From NCBI RefSeq assembly GCF_017355205.1, contig NZ_JADIJK010000016.1, positions 48,909-112,908 on the forward strand: 64,000 nt of DNA, in the 5' to 3' direction. How positions within the stretch are numbered: the stretch's first letter is position 1; the number at the start of each line of letters is the position of its first letter. The translations under genes were made by a program, and so were the position numbers. This document shows positions 1-9,938 of the stretch, in pieces. Under the pieces are notes generated by a model. The model was not told where the DNA came from. It saw only the letters and a program-made list of their open reading frames with translations, and did not search any database. The DNA is from Bacillus sp. SD088 (GTDB lineage Bacteria > Bacillota > Bacilli > Bacillales > Bacillaceae_C).

Positions 1-687
1 TGGTATCGACTTTTAATGAAATTAGGAATGAAAACAGATGAGATTTTTTATATTGGCGGAAGTGAAGCACTACCACCTCCTTTAACAAAAGATGAAGAAG
101 AAGTATTACTCGAAAAACTTCCTCATGGTGACAAAACAGCAAGATCGATGTTAATTGAAAGAAACCTTCGTTTAGTTGTTTATATTGCTCGGAAATTCGA
201 AAACACAGGGATTAATATTGAAGATCTAATCAGTATCGGTACGATTGGTTTAATTAAAGCTGTCAATACATTTAACCCAGAGAAAAAAATTAAATTGGCT
301 ACATATGCTTCACGCTGTATTGAAAATGAAATTCTGATGTATTTGCGCAGAAATAATAAAACAAGATCAGAAGTTTCATTTGACGAGCCTTTAAATATAG
401 ACTGGGATGGAAATGAACTATTATTATCTGATGTAATGGGAACGGAAGAGGATATCATTACAAAAGATTTGGAAGCGAATGTTGATAAGAAGCTTTTGTT
501 AACCGCTTTACAAAAGCTTTCGGCTCGTGAAAAGCAAATTATGGAGCTGCGATTTGGCTTAAATGGAGGAATGGAAAAAACTCAAAAGGATGTAGCTGAC
601 CAATTAGGAATATCGCAATCCTATATCTCAAGACTTGAAAAAAGAATTATTAAAAGACTGCGAAGAGAATTTAATAAAATGGTTTAA
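1..687 (+). CDS. sigE: RNA polymerase sporulation sigma factor SigE (5' end cut off by window)
   Basis: Mother-cell-specific early sporulation sigma factor, made as an inactive pro-protein and processed by SpoIIGA. The reading frame is open from base 1 (W-Y-R-L-L-M-K), so the true start lies upstream and only about the last 228 codons are present. Visible parts are the end of the pro-sequence followed by [12 protein letters not shown], sigma region 2 ([16 protein letters not shown] and [14 protein letters not shown]) and region 4 with its helix-turn-helix ([20 protein letters not shown]). The protein ends with [11 protein letters not shown], the expected SigE C-terminus. sigG follows 165 bp downstream, as in the spoIIG locus, where spoIIGA normally precedes sigE. 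Identity is very secure. The ATG at 16 is internal and not the start. Confidence 0.97.
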   Translation, partial: WYRLLMKLGMKTDEIFYIGGSEALPPPLTKDEEEVLLEKLPHGDKTARSMLIERNLRLVVYIARKFENTGINIEDLISIGTIGLIKAVNTFNPEKKIKLATYASRCIENEILMYLRRNNKTRSEVSFDEPLNIDWDGNELLLSDVMGTEEDIITKDLEANVDKKLLLTALQKLSAREKQIMELRFGLNGGMEKTQKDVADQLGISQSYISRLEKRIIKRLRREFNKMV

Positions 688-787
688 GCTGTAAAAGAAA
701 AATAAATTTTTTTTAAAAAAAGAACGCATAACGATAGAGTAGACAAGAATTTAAGTTGGATTAAAGCTTTTTTGAAAAAATAGGGAT

Positions 788-816
788 GCATATATTTCCC
801 TTCCGAGGAGATACTG
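788..816 (+). promoter_or_regulatory. putative sigma-F/sigma-G promoter of sigG
   Basis: GCATA at 788-792, then 14 bases, then GGAGATACTG at 807-816. This fits the forespore consensus GYATA-(about 15)-GGnnAnAnTR. The position, about 40 bases before the sigG start, agrees with the known control of sigG by SigF and by itself. Inferred from the motif only. Confidence 0.6.
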
Positions 817-852
817 AATTTTGTAATCAGCTCCTGCAAGGAGGGAAAAAAG

Positions 853-1629
853 TTGAAGCGAAATAAAGTAGTAATATGCGGTGTGGATACTTCGAAGCTC
901 CCTGTCCTAAAAAATGAAGAAATGCGGGAACTTTTAAAGCAAATGCAGCAGGGTGATAGGTCAGCTCGAGAAAAATTAGTGAATGGCAATTTGCGTCTTG
1001 TATTAAGTGTGATTCAACGTTTTAATAACAGGGGGGAATATGTGGATGATCTGTTTCAAGTTGGCTGTATAGGACTCATGAAGTCAATCGACAATTTTGA
1101 TTTAGGTCAAAATGTTCGATTTTCTACATATGCAGTGCCGATGATTATTGGAGAAATACGCAGATATTTAAGGGATAATAATCCTATCAGAGTTTCGCGA
1201 TCTCTCCGAGACATTGCATACAAGGCTTTACATGTACGTGAAAAATTAATGGCCAAAACCTCTCGTGAACCGACAGCTGCAGAAATTGCCAAAGAATTGG
1301 ACATCCCACATGAAGAAGTAGTTTTTGCAATGGATGCCATTCAAGATCCTGTGTCCTTATTTGAACCTATTTATAATGATGGGGGCGATCCCATATTCGT
1401 AATGGATCAGCTAAGTGATGAAAAAAATAAAGACAGTACCTGGATTGAAGAAATAGCTCTTCATGATGGACTACAAAGACTGAATGATCGTGAAAAAATG
1501 ATTATTCGCAAGCGCTTTTTTCAAGGGAAAACACAAATGGAAGTGGCCGAAGAAATCGGTATCTCTCAAGCTCAAGTATCTCGGTTAGAAAAAGCCGCTA
1601 TCAAACAAATGAATAAAAATATTTTGTGA
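853..1629 (+). CDS. sigG: RNA polymerase sporulation sigma factor SigG
   Basis: Late forespore-specific sigma factor. The 258 aa protein matches the family length of about 260. It begins with the conserved N-terminal stretch that binds anti-sigma factors (VVICGVDTSKLPVLKNEEM). Region 2 follows (NLRLVLSVIQRF, EYVDDLFQVGCIGLMKSIDN), then region 3 around IGEIRRYLRDNNPIRVSR, and a region 4 helix-turn-helix near QMEVAEEIGISQAQVSR. The start is TTG at 853, placed by homology of the N-terminus and by the GCAAGGAGG Shine-Dalgarno about 7 bases upstream. The weak start codon may add to the tight control of this gene. A forespore-type promoter precedes it and a strong terminator follows. Confidence 0.97.
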   Translation: MKRNKVVICGVDTSKLPVLKNEEMRELLKQMQQGDRSAREKLVNGNLRLVLSVIQRFNNRGEYVDDLFQVGCIGLMKSIDNFDLGQNVRFSTYAVPMIIGEIRRYLRDNNPIRVSRSLRDIAYKALHVREKLMAKTSREPTAAEIAKELDIPHEEVVFAMDAIQDPVSLFEPIYNDGGDPIFVMDQLSDEKNKDSTWIEEIALHDGLQRLNDREKMIIRKRFFQGKTQMEVAEEIGISQAQVSRLEKAAIKQMNKNIL

Positions 1630-1635
1630 AAAAGA

Positions 1636-1680
1636 AGTCTAATTCCTTAGGTGTATCATCCAAGGAATTAGACTCTTTTT
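1636..1680 (+). terminator. Rho-independent terminator of sigG
   Basis: A perfect 13-bp stem (1636-1648 with 1662-1674, AGTCTAATTCCTT and its complement) with a 13-base loop is followed by CTTTTT. It starts 6 bases after the sigG stop codon. Confidence 0.9.
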
Positions 1681-1682
1681 AT

Positions 1683-1840
1683 CGTCCCGCTAGAACAGGC
1701 GCTTGTGCTTTTCTATTGTCTAGCTGTAGACGGCAGGAGCTCGAGGTCAAATAACCCTGAACCGCCGAAGGGGAATTTCGCCCTTCTTCGATTCAGGAAC
1801 ATTTGCTTGTCGCTCCTAATCAGCCGTCTTCCGCATTTCT
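1683..1840. repeat. dispersed intergenic repeat, family 1, copy 1
   Basis: GC-richer, structured, non-coding segment between sigG and ylmC. Its core (1749-1812) starts AAATAACCCTGAACC and ends CAGGAACATTTGCTTGTCG, and the CCGAAGGGG and CCCTTCTTCG between them pair. The same core recurs at 58991-59053 and, reverse-complemented, at 50716-50778. In B. subtilis this gap holds ylmA, which is absent here. Confidence 0.75.
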
Positions 1841-1908
1841 TACAATAAATTAATTACCTCAAGCATACATATATAGAAATAGCTTTTAATAAAAGGGTGG
1901 GGAGCCAG

Positions 1909-2181
1909 ATGGTAAGGATTTCCGAATTTCAGGTGAAAGATGTGGTCAATATTGCGGATGGACGTAGGCTTGGACATGTAGGAGATATAGAGATTAACTT
2001 AGATACGGGGAAAATTGAGACAATCATCATTGGTCATTCTACACGATTTTTAGGTTTTCTAGGGAGAGACGAAGAAGTAATCATTCCTTGGAGCCAAATT
2101 GTGAAAATTGGCGAAGACGTGATTCTCGTAAGACATCAAGGACACCAATATGTTCAACAACAATTAGATAAACCAAAGTAA
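1909..2181 (+). CDS. ylmC: YlmC/YmxH family PRC-barrel sporulation protein
   Basis: Small (90 aa) PRC-barrel domain protein of the YlmC/YmxH family found in spore formers; its biochemical role is not established. The barrel is visible as ISEFQVKDVVNIADGRRLG, GDIEINLDTGKIETIIIG and EEVIIPWSQIVKIGEDVILV. The start is placed at ATG 1909 because GGTGGGGA at 1897-1904 forms the ribosome site; the upstream GTG at 1897 would sit inside that site. It lies between sigG and ylmE, as in other Bacillaceae. The intervening ylmA and the following ylmD are missing. Family assignment is firm; function is unknown. Confidence 0.9.
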   Translation: MVRISEFQVKDVVNIADGRRLGHVGDIEINLDTGKIETIIIGHSTRFLGFLGRDEEVIIPWSQIVKIGEDVILVRHQGHQYVQQQLDKPK

Positions 2182-2348
2182 GATTGATCATATGGCTAAC
2201 AATTATAAAATAGTACCTTAGAACAGTTGCTTACGGTTTTGGTTCTCTACTGCGGGCTTTTATGGTACACTATATAAAAATATCCCTTTTTAAGCTTGAA
2301 GAGGATGTTAATAAAGAAAAACATGAATATCAATAGGAGTTTTGATTT

Positions 2349-3020
2349 GTGAAGGTTAAAGATCAATTATCAATCATAGAAGAGAAAATTGCGCAAACGT
2401 GCTCTAGAGTAGAGAGAGATCCTAAAAATGTGAACATCATTGCTGTCACAAAATATGTTTCAAATGAAAGGGCTGCTGAAGCATTAGCGGCAGGCATTGA
2501 GCATTTAGGAGAAAATCGGGATGAAGGCCTGCTTTCTAAATGGGAGACATTAGGAAACAGGCCAGTGTGGCATTTTATCGGAAGTTTACAGACACGAAAA
2601 GTAAAGAATATTTTAGATAAAGTGTCCTATATTCATTCTTTGGACAGGCTTTCCTTAGCAAAGGAAATAAATAAACGTGCCGTTTCACCCATTAATTGCT
2701 TTATTCAAGTTAATATGTCTAAAGAGGAATCGAAACATGGTATTCAACCAGAAGCAACGATTGATTTTGTTAAAGAATTAGAGAAATATCCTACTATTCG
2801 AACAATTGGCCTAATGACAATGGCACCTTTGACACAGGATGAAACGGTTATACGCAATTGTTTTCGGAACTTAAAGGCATTGCGAGAGGAAATTCATCAG
2901 CTTGATCTTCCCTACGCACCATGTACAGAGCTGTCAATGGGAATGTCGAATGACTTTGAAATTGCGATTGAGGAAGGTGCCACCTATATTAGGATTGGTA
3001 CGGCTCTGGTTGGTGAATAA
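2349..3020 (+). CDS. ylmE: PLP homeostasis protein, YggS/YlmE family
   Basis: Pyridoxal-5'-phosphate-binding protein of the YggS/PROSC family, which keeps free PLP and amino/keto-acid pools in balance. It is a single TIM-barrel domain related to the N-domain of alanine racemase. Visible motifs are IAVTKYVS, with the PLP lysine near residue 36, [55 protein letters not shown] and IGTALVG. The length of 223 aa is normal. The start is GTG at 2349 with AGGAG 10 bases upstream. In B. subtilis ylmD precedes it; here only 167 non-coding bases separate ylmC from ylmE. It starts the ylmE-sepF-ylmG-ylmH run of closely packed genes. Confidence 0.95.
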   Translation: MKVKDQLSIIEEKIAQTCSRVERDPKNVNIIAVTKYVSNERAAEALAAGIEHLGENRDEGLLSKWETLGNRPVWHFIGSLQTRKVKNILDKVSYIHSLDRLSLAKEINKRAVSPINCFIQVNMSKEESKHGIQPEATIDFVKELEKYPTIRTIGLMTMAPLTQDETVIRNCFRNLKALREEIHQLDLPYAPCTELSMGMSNDFEIAIEEGATYIRIGTALVGE

Positions 3021-3041
3021 CGAGAAGGAGGATGTCAATAG

Positions 3042-3482
3042 ATGGGAATAAAATCGAAATTCAAGAATTTCTTTATGCTTGAAGATGAATACGAATATGT
3101 GGAAGAGGAAGACACAAAAGACATCTCACCTGAAGAAGAGCAACAGGCACCAGCAAATCGGAAGCAAAACGTTGTGAGCTTACAAAGCGCAAAAAAATCT
3201 TCTAAAGTTATTTTAATTGAGCCAAGAGTATACGCAGAAGCACAAGAGGTAGCGGATCATCTGGTGAATCGAAAAGCGGTGATCGTAAATCTACAACGTA
3301 TCCACCGGGACCAAGCTTTACGTATTGTAGATTTCCTTAGTGGAACAGTGTATGCTTTAGGTGGTGACATCCAAAGAGTCGGGCACGACATCTTTTTATG
3401 TACACCAGATAATGTAGAAGTTTCAGGAAATATTTCAGAACTAATAAATGAACATGATTTTGACGACTCGAGGTGGAATTAA
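3042..3482 (+). CDS. sepF: cell division protein SepF
   Basis: Cytoplasmic FtsZ-bundling protein that binds the membrane and helps form the division septum. The first residues ([13 protein letters not shown]) form the amphipathic membrane helix. Next is an acidic linker ([11 protein letters not shown] and following). From about residue 55 comes the SepF core: [47 protein letters not shown]. The length of 146 aa is typical. ATG at 3042 has AGAAGGAGGATG upstream, 21 bp after ylmE. ylmG follows 3 bp after its stop, so the genes are probably co-transcribed. Confidence 0.96.
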   Translation: MGIKSKFKNFFMLEDEYEYVEEEDTKDISPEEEQQAPANRKQNVVSLQSAKKSSKVILIEPRVYAEAQEVADHLVNRKAVIVNLQRIHRDQALRIVDFLSGTVYALGGDIQRVGHDIFLCTPDNVEVSGNISELINEHDFDDSRWN

Positions 3483-3485
3483 AGC

Positions 3486-3746
3486 ATGAACTTTGTTTTC
3501 GGGATTTTATCACAAATTATTTCGATTTATTCATGGGCGCTTATTATTTATATATTGATGAGCTGGTTTCCCAATGCTCGGGAAACCTCAATTGGACAAT
3601 TTCTAGCCCGGATCTGCGAACCATATCTAGAACCGTTTCGGCGATTTATCCCGCCTATCGGCATGATTGATATCTCTCCTTTAGTTGCCTTTTTTGTTTT
3701 AAATCTTGCAGCAAGAGGGGTTATGTCATTATCCGTGTGGTTCTAG
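3486..3746 (+). CDS. ylmG: YggT family membrane protein YlmG
   Basis: Small integral membrane protein (86 aa) of the YggT family with two hydrophobic segments (residues about 5-25 and 62-82). Between them is the family motif [30 protein letters not shown]. The family is tied by gene neighbourhood to SepF and cell division, but its exact role is not known. It starts 3 bp after sepF and ylmH begins 15 bp after its end. The ribosome site (GAGGTGG, 3470-3476) lies within the end of sepF, suggesting translational coupling. Confidence 0.93.
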   Translation: MNFVFGILSQIISIYSWALIIYILMSWFPNARETSIGQFLARICEPYLEPFRRFIPPIGMIDISPLVAFFVLNLAARGVMSLSVWF

Positions 3747-3761
3747 GGGAGGTGGGAAAGT

Positions 3762-4538
3762 ATGTCTGATGTATATCAACATTTCCGCCCTGAAGAGAAA
3801 GAATTTATTGATCAAGTCATCGCATGGCAAGAAGATGTTGATCGTACTTACGCACCGAAATTAACCGATTTTCTGGATCCACGTGAGCAATATATTTTAC
3901 GATCAATGGCCGGTGTGCAAAATGAAATAAAGTACCAATTGTTTGGCGGTACAGATCGATCTGAAAGAAAAAGGGCCCTGCTTTTTCCTGAATATTATCA
4001 GCCGACAATAGAAGATTTTCAAATTGGTTTATATGAAATGAACTACCCGAAGAAATTTGTTCAATTAGATCATAGAATGATTCTAGGCTCTATTATGTCA
4101 TTGGGCATAAAACGTGAAAAATTTGGAGATATTATCATTCACGAGGATCGAATCCAACTTTTAAGCGATCTTGCAATGGAGGATTATATTCTTGTTCATT
4201 TGCAGCAAATCGGAAAAGCAAAAGTATCAATCATCAAACAAGACCTGGCAGCAATCCTATCACCAAAAGAACAATGGAAAGAAAAAGAAACATCAATGAG
4301 TTCCCTTCGTTTGGATACTATGACCGCAGCTGCCTTTCAAATTTCTAGAAACAAGGCACAGCTTGTAATTCAGCAAGGGAGAACGAAGGTGAATTGGGGA
4401 ATTATTGATCAAACTTCTTTCGAGTGTGCCTTAGGAGATGTGATTTCGGTAAGAGGATTAGGAAGATGCACTCTATTAGAAATCCTTGGTACGACAAAAA
4501 AGGATAAGTTACGGGTTAAATTAGGGGTCTTAAAATAA
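3762..4538 (+). CDS. ylmH: S4-domain RNA-binding protein YlmH
   Basis: RNA-binding protein of the YlmH family. The 258 aa protein has an N-terminal YlmH domain and a C-terminal S4 RNA-binding domain. Visible landmarks are HFRPEEKEFIDQVIAW at the N-terminus, the central DHRMILGSIMSLGIKREKFGDI, and the S4 part from about residue 182 (SSLRLDTMTAAAFQISRNKAQ, IRQ-like turn, GDVISVRGLGRCTLLE). YlmH has been linked to ribosome-associated quality control acting on peptidyl-tRNA-50S complexes; rqcH, another factor of that pathway, is also in this window. GGGGAGGTGGGA is its ribosome site. Confidence 0.94.
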   Translation: MSDVYQHFRPEEKEFIDQVIAWQEDVDRTYAPKLTDFLDPREQYILRSMAGVQNEIKYQLFGGTDRSERKRALLFPEYYQPTIEDFQIGLYEMNYPKKFVQLDHRMILGSIMSLGIKREKFGDIIIHEDRIQLLSDLAMEDYILVHLQQIGKAKVSIIKQDLAAILSPKEQWKEKETSMSSLRLDTMTAAAFQISRNKAQLVIQQGRTKVNWGIIDQTSFECALGDVISVRGLGRCTLLEILGTTKKDKLRVKLGVLK

Positions 4539-4585
4539 TCTTTTAAAAAAATAAAAGGATTGTAGCTAAATTACGTCGAACTTTG

Positions 4586-4591
4586 TATAAT
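4586..4591 (+). promoter_or_regulatory. possible -10 element upstream of divIVA
   Basis: TATAAT at 4586-4591, about 40 bases before divIVA. The best -35 candidate (TTGTAG, 4560-4565) is 20 bases away, which is too long, so the promoter is only tentative. Confidence 0.35.
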
Positions 4592-4632
4592 ATAAATAGT
4601 GATTCAGGAGATATAGTGGAGGTGGCGTCACA

Positions 4633-5148
4633 ATGGCTTTAACGCCCGTGGATATACATAATAAAGAATTTAGTCGAAAAATGCGTGGATATGACGAAGA
4701 TGAAGTGAATTCATTTCTTAATCAAATTATTAAAGAGTTTGAGATTATCCTACGCGATAAGAAAGAATTGGAAGACAAATTAGCAGGTACGAACGAACGT
4801 CTGGGACATTTTAGTACTATTGAAGATACTTTACACAAATCCATTGTCGTTGCCCAGGAAGCGGCAGAGGAAGTGAAAGGAAATGCCCAAAAAGAAGCAA
4901 AATTGATTATACGTGAAGCAGAAAAAAATGCGGATCGAATTGTGAATGAATCTTTGACGAAAGCCCGTAAGATTGCTTTAGAGATCGAAGAATTAAAAAA
5001 GCAGTCTAAAGTATTCCGAACAAGATTTAAAATGTTAATTGAGGCTCAGCTAGATTTAATTGACAATGATGATTGGGATAAATTAATGGAATATGACGTC
5101 GATACAACGGAATTAAAAGGATTAGAAGAAGTTGAAAGTGAATATTGA
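4633..5148 (+). CDS. divIVA: cell division/polarity protein DivIVA
   Basis: Coiled-coil protein that senses negatively curved membrane and recruits the Min system and chromosome-anchoring proteins to poles and septa. The N-terminal lipid-binding domain is clear (TPVDIHNKEFSRKMRGYDEDEVNSFLN over residues 4-30). It is followed by two coiled-coil segments (about 31-70 and 75-150) rich in E, K and A. The length of 171 aa is normal. ATG at 4633 follows GGAGGTGGCG. ylmH lies 94 bp upstream and the ileS T-box begins right after it. The stop codon TGA (5146-5148) lies within the -35 element of the next promoter. Confidence 0.96.
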   Translation: MALTPVDIHNKEFSRKMRGYDEDEVNSFLNQIIKEFEIILRDKKELEDKLAGTNERLGHFSTIEDTLHKSIVVAQEAAEEVKGNAQKEAKLIIREAEKNADRIVNESLTKARKIALEIEELKKQSKVFRTRFKMLIEAQLDLIDNDDWDKLMEYDVDTTELKGLEEVESEY

Positions 5149-5174
5149 CGAATTGCAAAGAGATCCTCTATAAT
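5145..5174 (+). promoter_or_regulatory. sigma-A promoter of the ileS T-box transcript
   Basis: TTGACG at 5145-5150 and TATAAT at 5169-5174 with an 18-base spacer. The -35 hexamer contains the divIVA stop codon. It lies directly upstream of the T-box leader. Confidence 0.75.
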
Positions 5175-5179
5175 GATGG

Positions 5180-5448
5180 GATCATTAAAATATTGTGATG
5201 AATAATAAAACAATGACAGGGAGAGTACATTTCTATCTCTTTACTTAGCGAACTAGGGATGGTGGAAGCCTAGAAAAAGTAGAAATGGAAAATCACCCTA
5301 GAGTTCTTGCGTTGAAAGTCTTTGACGAGTAAATGGAAGCGGCCCTCCACGATACGGAAAGAGCGAGCAATTGTTGATTGCTAATTCGGGTGGTACCGCG
5401 GGAAATAGTTTTCTCGTCCCTTTCAAGGGATGAGAAGACTATTTTTTT
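5180..5448 (+). ncRNA. isoleucine T-box riboswitch leader of ileS
   Basis: Leader RNA that binds uncharged tRNA-Ile and switches between antiterminator and terminator. The invariant T-box segment is at about 5382-5400 (AATTCGGGTGGTACCGCGG), whose TGG pairs with the tRNA acceptor end. The Rho-independent terminator is the stem TTTTCTCGTCCCT / AAGGGATGAGAAG at 5409-5437 followed by a run of T (5442-5448). The likely specifier codon is ATC (Ile) at 5292-5294, in the stem I region. ileS follows 48 bases later, which agrees with the specifier. Confidence 0.93.
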
Positions 5449-5495
5449 ATATATGAGAACTGTACTTACGTTTAAGAATAGGAGGAAATTTATCA

Positions 5496-8258
5496 ATGGA
5501 ATATAAAGAAACGTTATTAATGCCCAAAACAGAGTTTCCGATGAGAGGAAACCTCCCTAAGAAAGAGCCAGCAATGCAAGCTGATTGGCAAGAACAAGAT
5601 ATTTATAAAAAGGTCCAAGAACGGACGAAAGATCGGCCATTATATATTTTGCATGATGGTCCTCCTTATGCAAATGGGAGTCTCCATATGGGGCATGCCT
5701 TGAATAAAATTTTGAAGGATTTTGTTGTTCGCTATAAATCAATGAGTGGATATTGCGCTCCTTATGTGCCAGGTTGGGATACACATGGCTTACCTATTGA
5801 ACAGGCTCTTACGAATAAAGGTGTTAAGCGGAAAGAAATGTCACTAAAAGAATTTCGGGAGCTTTGTGCCAAATATGCATTAGAACAAATCGATAACCAA
5901 AGAACTGAATTTAAGCGTCTTGGTGTACGAGGAGATTGGGATAATCCCTATATTACCTTGAAGCCTGAATACGAAGCACAGCAAATTTTAGTATTCGGTG
6001 ATATGGCGAAAAAGGGCTATATTTATAAAGGAAAAAAACCTGTTTATTGGTCACCATCCAGTGAATCAGCATTAGCTGAAGCGGAGATTGAATACCAGGA
6101 TAAACGTTCACCTTCCATTTATGTGAGCTTTGAAGTGACCGATGGAAAGGACGTCCTTGAAGCAGGAACGAAATTTATCATCTGGACGACAACACCTTGG
6201 ACGATCCCGGCCAATTTAGCTGTCGCTGTTCATCCTGATTTGGATTATGCGGTTGTCAAAGTAGGAGATCAGAGCTATGTGATTGCACAAGCCCTATTAG
6301 AATCTGTCCAAACGACTCTAGAATGGGAAAATGTCGAGGTGTTACAAACATTTAAAGGGTCCCAGCTAGAGAATATTGTGACGAAGCATCCTTTCTATGA
6401 TCGCGAATCACCAATCATTTTGGGAGAGCATGTTACTATTGAGTCTGGAACTGGCTGTGTCCATACAGCTCCTGGTCATGGGGAAGATGACTTCTATGTT
6501 GGACAGAAATATGGTCTTGATGTGCTTTGCCCTGTTGATGATAAAGGCTGCATGACTGCAGAAGCACCTGGGTTTGGAGGTTTATTTTACGATAAAGCGA
6601 ATAAAGCCATTACAGATAAATTAAATGAAGTCGGTGCCTTGTTGCATTTAAACTTTATTACTCACTCTTATCCACATGATTGGCGGACGAAAAAACCAAT
6701 TATTTTCCGTGCAACTTCTCAGTGGTTCGCCTCGATTAAAGATTTCAAAGAGGAATTATTGGAAGCTGTAAAGAATGTACAATGGGTACCAAAATGGGGT
6801 GAAACACGTCTCTTTAATATGATTCGTGATCGTGGTGATTGGTGCATTTCTAGACAACGTGTATGGGGGGTTCCAATTCCTGTCTTTTATGCAGAAGATG
6901 GTGAACCTGTTATGACAGATGAAACAATTCAGCATATTGCCAAGCTATTTAGAGAACACGGTTCTAATATTTGGTTTGAAAAAGAAGCGAAGGACTTACT
7001 TCCAGAAGGTTTTACACATCCGGGGAGTCCAAATGGGCAATTTACAAAAGAAACAGATATTATGGATGTTTGGTTTGATTCAGGATCATCCCATCAAGGT
7101 GTGCTAGAAGAGCGTAGTGACCTACAGCGTCCAGCTGATTTATATTTGGAAGGTTCGGATCAATATCGTGGATGGTTCAATTCCTCTTTAACAACTGCTG
7201 TTGCAGTGACAGGGCAAGCGCCTTATAAAGGAGTCCTTAGCCATGGTTTTGTTAATGATGGAGAAGGCCGTAAAATGAGTAAATCAATCGGGAATGTCAT
7301 TGTTCCCTCTAAACTAATGAATCAATATGGAGCTGAAATTGTTAGACTTTGGGTTGCTTCTGTTGATTATCAAGCAGATGTACGGATTTCAGATCCAATT
7401 ATTAAGCAAGTAAGCGAAGTGTATCGAAAAATCAGAAATACTTTCCGTTTCTTGTTAGGGAATTTGGCTGATTTTGATCCAGCTACAGATATGATTCCAT
7501 ATGAGAACTTAAGAGAAGTAGATCAATTTTTAATGGTGCGTTTAAATAATTTGATCAAAAAAGTACGTGATTCCTATGATAACTTCGAGTATATGAATAT
7601 TTACCATGAAGTGAATAATTTCTGTACGCTAGACTTGAGCTCGTTTTATTTAGATTTTGCGAAAGATATACTTTATATTGAGGCAAAAGATCATTATGAA
7701 CGACGTGCAATGCAAAGCGTAATGTATCAAGCACTTGTAACATTAGTGAAGCTTCTATCTCCGATCTTGCCACATACAGCAGATGAAGCGTGGTCGTTTG
7801 TACCAGGAGTTGATGAAGAAAGTGTGCAGCTAACAGATATGCCTGAGTGTAAAGAAATCGAGGATAGTGAGCAAATTGAAGCACGTTGGAGCGAGTTCCT
7901 AAAATTACGTGATGATGTATTGAAAGCTTTGGAAGAAGCGCGTAATCAAAAAGTGATCGGAAAATCATTGACAGCAAAAGTAACCCTGTATGTCAACGAG
8001 GACACAAAAGCTTTATTGGAACAGCTACATGGCAATATGAAACAATTGTTCATTGTCTCTAATTTTGCAATTGGTGGCAGCATCGAAGAAGCACCTGAGA
8101 CAGCATTGAAATTAGAACATGGTGCGATTGTCGTTGAGAAGGCAGAGGGACAAACCTGTGAAAGATGCTGGGTTGTGACTCCAGAAGTTGGCCAAGACAA
8201 GGATCATCCAACGCTTTGTCTGCGCTGTGCTTCTGTTGTAAAGGAACATTACGTATAA
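5496..8258 (+). CDS. ileS: isoleucyl-tRNA synthetase
   Basis: Charges tRNA-Ile with isoleucine. At 920 aa it has the length of the Gram-positive type I enzyme. The class I HIGH signature appears as [14 protein letters not shown] (about residue 60), the editing domain contains [12 protein letters not shown], and the KMSKS loop is [10 protein letters not shown] (about residue 595). The C-terminal zinc-binding part carries CERC and CLRC. It contains the CP1 editing region (about 200-400) that hydrolyses Val-tRNA-Ile. Translation starts at ATG 5496 after GGAGGAAA. Expression is controlled by the T-box just upstream and ends at a hairpin 6 bp after the stop. Confidence 0.98.
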   Translation: MEYKETLLMPKTEFPMRGNLPKKEPAMQADWQEQDIYKKVQERTKDRPLYILHDGPPYANGSLHMGHALNKILKDFVVRYKSMSGYCAPYVPGWDTHGLPIEQALTNKGVKRKEMSLKEFRELCAKYALEQIDNQRTEFKRLGVRGDWDNPYITLKPEYEAQQILVFGDMAKKGYIYKGKKPVYWSPSSESALAEAEIEYQDKRSPSIYVSFEVTDGKDVLEAGTKFIIWTTTPWTIPANLAVAVHPDLDYAVVKVGDQSYVIAQALLESVQTTLEWENVEVLQTFKGSQLENIVTKHPFYDRESPIILGEHVTIESGTGCVHTAPGHGEDDFYVGQKYGLDVLCPVDDKGCMTAEAPGFGGLFYDKANKAITDKLNEVGALLHLNFITHSYPHDWRTKKPIIFRATSQWFASIKDFKEELLEAVKNVQWVPKWGETRLFNMIRDRGDWCISRQRVWGVPIPVFYAEDGEPVMTDETIQHIAKLFREHGSNIWFEKEAKDLLPEGFTHPGSPNGQFTKETDIMDVWFDSGSSHQGVLEERSDLQRPADLYLEGSDQYRGWFNSSLTTAVAVTGQAPYKGVLSHGFVNDGEGRKMSKSIGNVIVPSKLMNQYGAEIVRLWVASVDYQADVRISDPIIKQVSEVYRKIRNTFRFLLGNLADFDPATDMIPYENLREVDQFLMVRLNNLIKKVRDSYDNFEYMNIYHEVNNFCTLDLSSFYLDFAKDILYIEAKDHYERRAMQSVMYQALVTLVKLLSPILPHTADEAWSFVPGVDEESVQLTDMPECKEIEDSEQIEARWSEFLKLRDDVLKALEEARNQKVIGKSLTAKVTLYVNEDTKALLEQLHGNMKQLFIVSNFAIGGSIEEAPETALKLEHGAIVVEKAEGQTCERCWVVTPEVGQDKDHPTLCLRCASVVKEHYV

Positions 8259-8263
8259 ATTTT

Positions 8264-8293
8264 AAATAGTCCTCCGAACGGAGGGCTATTTTT
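8264..8293 (+). terminator. Rho-independent terminator of ileS
   Basis: The stem AAATAGTCCTCCG / CGGAGGGCTATTT with an AA loop is followed by TTT, 6 bases after the ileS stop. Confidence 0.85.
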
Positions 8294-8372
8294 AATAATA
8301 GGATTCGTTCTAAGCATATATTTATGCTAAAATACAAAAGAATAGATTTCATTTTGAAGCGGAGGTTAGCCG

Positions 8373-8849
8373 GTGATCTTTTATATTATTGCATTCTTTA
8401 TCGTTGTTCTTGATCAGTTGACAAAATGGCTGATTGTAAAAAATATGGAGTTTGGGGAAAGCATTCCCATTATTCAAAATTTCTTTTACATAACCTCCCA
8501 CAGGAACCGTGGTGCAGCATGGGGAATATTAGAAAATCAAATGTGGCTCTTTTATATTATTACTGTGATTGTGGTTGTGGGAATTATTTATTATCTTGAA
8601 AAGCATGCAAAAGGGAAATATCTTTTTCAATTAAGCTTAAGTTTTATACTAGGAGGAGCAATTGGAAACTTTATTGACCGTGTTTTTCGTCAAGAAGTCG
8701 TAGATTTTGTTGATACTTACATTTTCACATATGATTTTCCAATATTTAATATTGCAGACGCTGCCCTCACGATAGGGGTCGTTCTCATGTTTATCCAGCT
8801 CATCAAAGAAGCGCGGGAAGAGAAGGAGAAAAAAAATGAACAACATTGA
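8373..8849 (+). CDS. lspA: lipoprotein signal peptidase II
   Basis: Membrane aspartyl protease that removes signal peptides from prolipoproteins after lipidation. The 158 aa protein has four hydrophobic segments (about 3-20, 58-75, 85-105, 130-148). Conserved blocks are [35 protein letters not shown] and [11 protein letters not shown]. The two catalytic aspartates are in the last two blocks (GNFID and NIAD). The start is GTG at 8373 with GCGGAGGTTAG before it. The end overlaps the rluD start by 14 bp, so translation is probably coupled. Its substrates include proteins such as the lipoprotein encoded at 43771. Confidence 0.97.
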   Translation: MIFYIIAFFIVVLDQLTKWLIVKNMEFGESIPIIQNFFYITSHRNRGAAWGILENQMWLFYIITVIVVVGIIYYLEKHAKGKYLFQLSLSFILGGAIGNFIDRVFRQEVVDFVDTYIFTYDFPIFNIADAALTIGVVLMFIQLIKEAREEKEKKNEQH

Positions 8850-9738
8850 ACACTTTACAGTTGAAGACGGGAATGGTGAACGCATTGATAAAGTGGTTGC
8901 AGGCTTCCATACAGAATGGTCCCGTACACAAGTACAACAATGGATTCGTGATGGACGTGTTCAAGTAAATGGTAAAATAGAAAAGGCAAATTATAAATGT
9001 CGGATTGGTGATAATATTGAGATTTCTATACCAGAACCGGAACCACTAGATGTCCAACCGGAACCGCTGGAGCTTGACGTTTATTTTGAGGATGAAGATG
9101 TCATTGTCGTAAATAAACCGAAAGGGATGGTCGTGCATCCTGCTCCAGGACATTACTCAGGGACTCTCGTAAATGCTTTGCTGAACCATTGCCAAGATTT
9201 ATCGGGAATCAATGGCATATTGCGTCCAGGTATCGTCCACCGGATAGATAAAGATACTTCAGGTTTGTTGATGGTGGCGAAAAATGATTATGCCCATGAA
9301 CAATTAGTCAATCAATTAGTTGAAAAATCAGTTACGAGAAAATATTACGCTCTTGTACATGGCGTCATCCCTCATGATCATGGAACCATCGATGCGCCAA
9401 TTGGCCGTGATCAAGACGATCGCCAAAAAATGACCATCGTGGATAAGGGAAAACATGCGGTTACGCATTTCCAAGTGATCGAGCGCTTGGATCCATACAC
9501 ATTAGTAGAATGTGTTTTAGAAACAGGAAGGACCCATCAAATTCGTGTCCATATGAAATATATTGGTTACCCACTTGTTGGAGACCCTAAATATGGCACC
9601 AAAAAAACATTAGAAATGGATGGACAAGTTTTACATGCGGGCGTACTAGGATTCATACACCCAAGAAAAAAGGAATATATGGAATACTCAAGCCCCTTGC
9701 CTGAGTATTTCCAGGATTTATTAGCGAGCTTAAGATAA
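8836..9738 (+). CDS. rluD: 23S rRNA pseudouridine synthase, RluD family (YlyB)
   Basis: Converts specific uridines in 23S rRNA to pseudouridine. The 300 aa protein has an N-terminal S4 RNA-binding domain (about 13-75, with [17 protein letters not shown]) and an RluA-type catalytic domain. The catalytic Asp is in [16 protein letters not shown] (about residue 138); other landmarks are [16 protein letters not shown] and [15 protein letters not shown] at 8836 overlaps the end of lspA. In B. subtilis pyrR follows at once; here a 13-kb accessory block separates them. The exact uridines modified cannot be read from the sequence. Confidence 0.94.
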   Translation: MNNIEHFTVEDGNGERIDKVVAGFHTEWSRTQVQQWIRDGRVQVNGKIEKANYKCRIGDNIEISIPEPEPLDVQPEPLELDVYFEDEDVIVVNKPKGMVVHPAPGHYSGTLVNALLNHCQDLSGINGILRPGIVHRIDKDTSGLLMVAKNDYAHEQLVNQLVEKSVTRKYYALVHGVIPHDHGTIDAPIGRDQDDRQKMTIVDKGKHAVTHFQVIERLDPYTLVECVLETGRTHQIRVHMKYIGYPLVGDPKYGTKKTLEMDGQVLHAGVLGFIHPRKKEYMEYSSPLPEYFQDLLASLR

Positions 9739-9938
9739 GTGTGTTTTTTACCCTTTGAATGAAGAGGATCAAAGTCATTCTGTTGGCCAGGGCAAATCGC
9801 GATGTCCTGTAGCTCTTTCCTTGCACTTTCTGTACGTCACAACTCCTTTGCAGAAAAGCTGAACAAATCGGGGATTTAACTTTCAGTTGATCCCTGTTTA
9901 TCCTTCTTGTCTACCTCGAATTCTTAAACTTTAAAATC
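9739..9938. other. non-coding gap after rluD
   Basis: About 200 bases without a plausible gene or clear terminator, at the left edge of the accessory block. A 51-bp tandem repeat follows (separate entry); beyond it, 10172-10406 also shows no gene, only AT-rich sequence before the SDR ribosome site. GCGAAAGCGCATACA at 10317-10331 weakly resembles a CcpA cre box. Confidence 0.5.
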
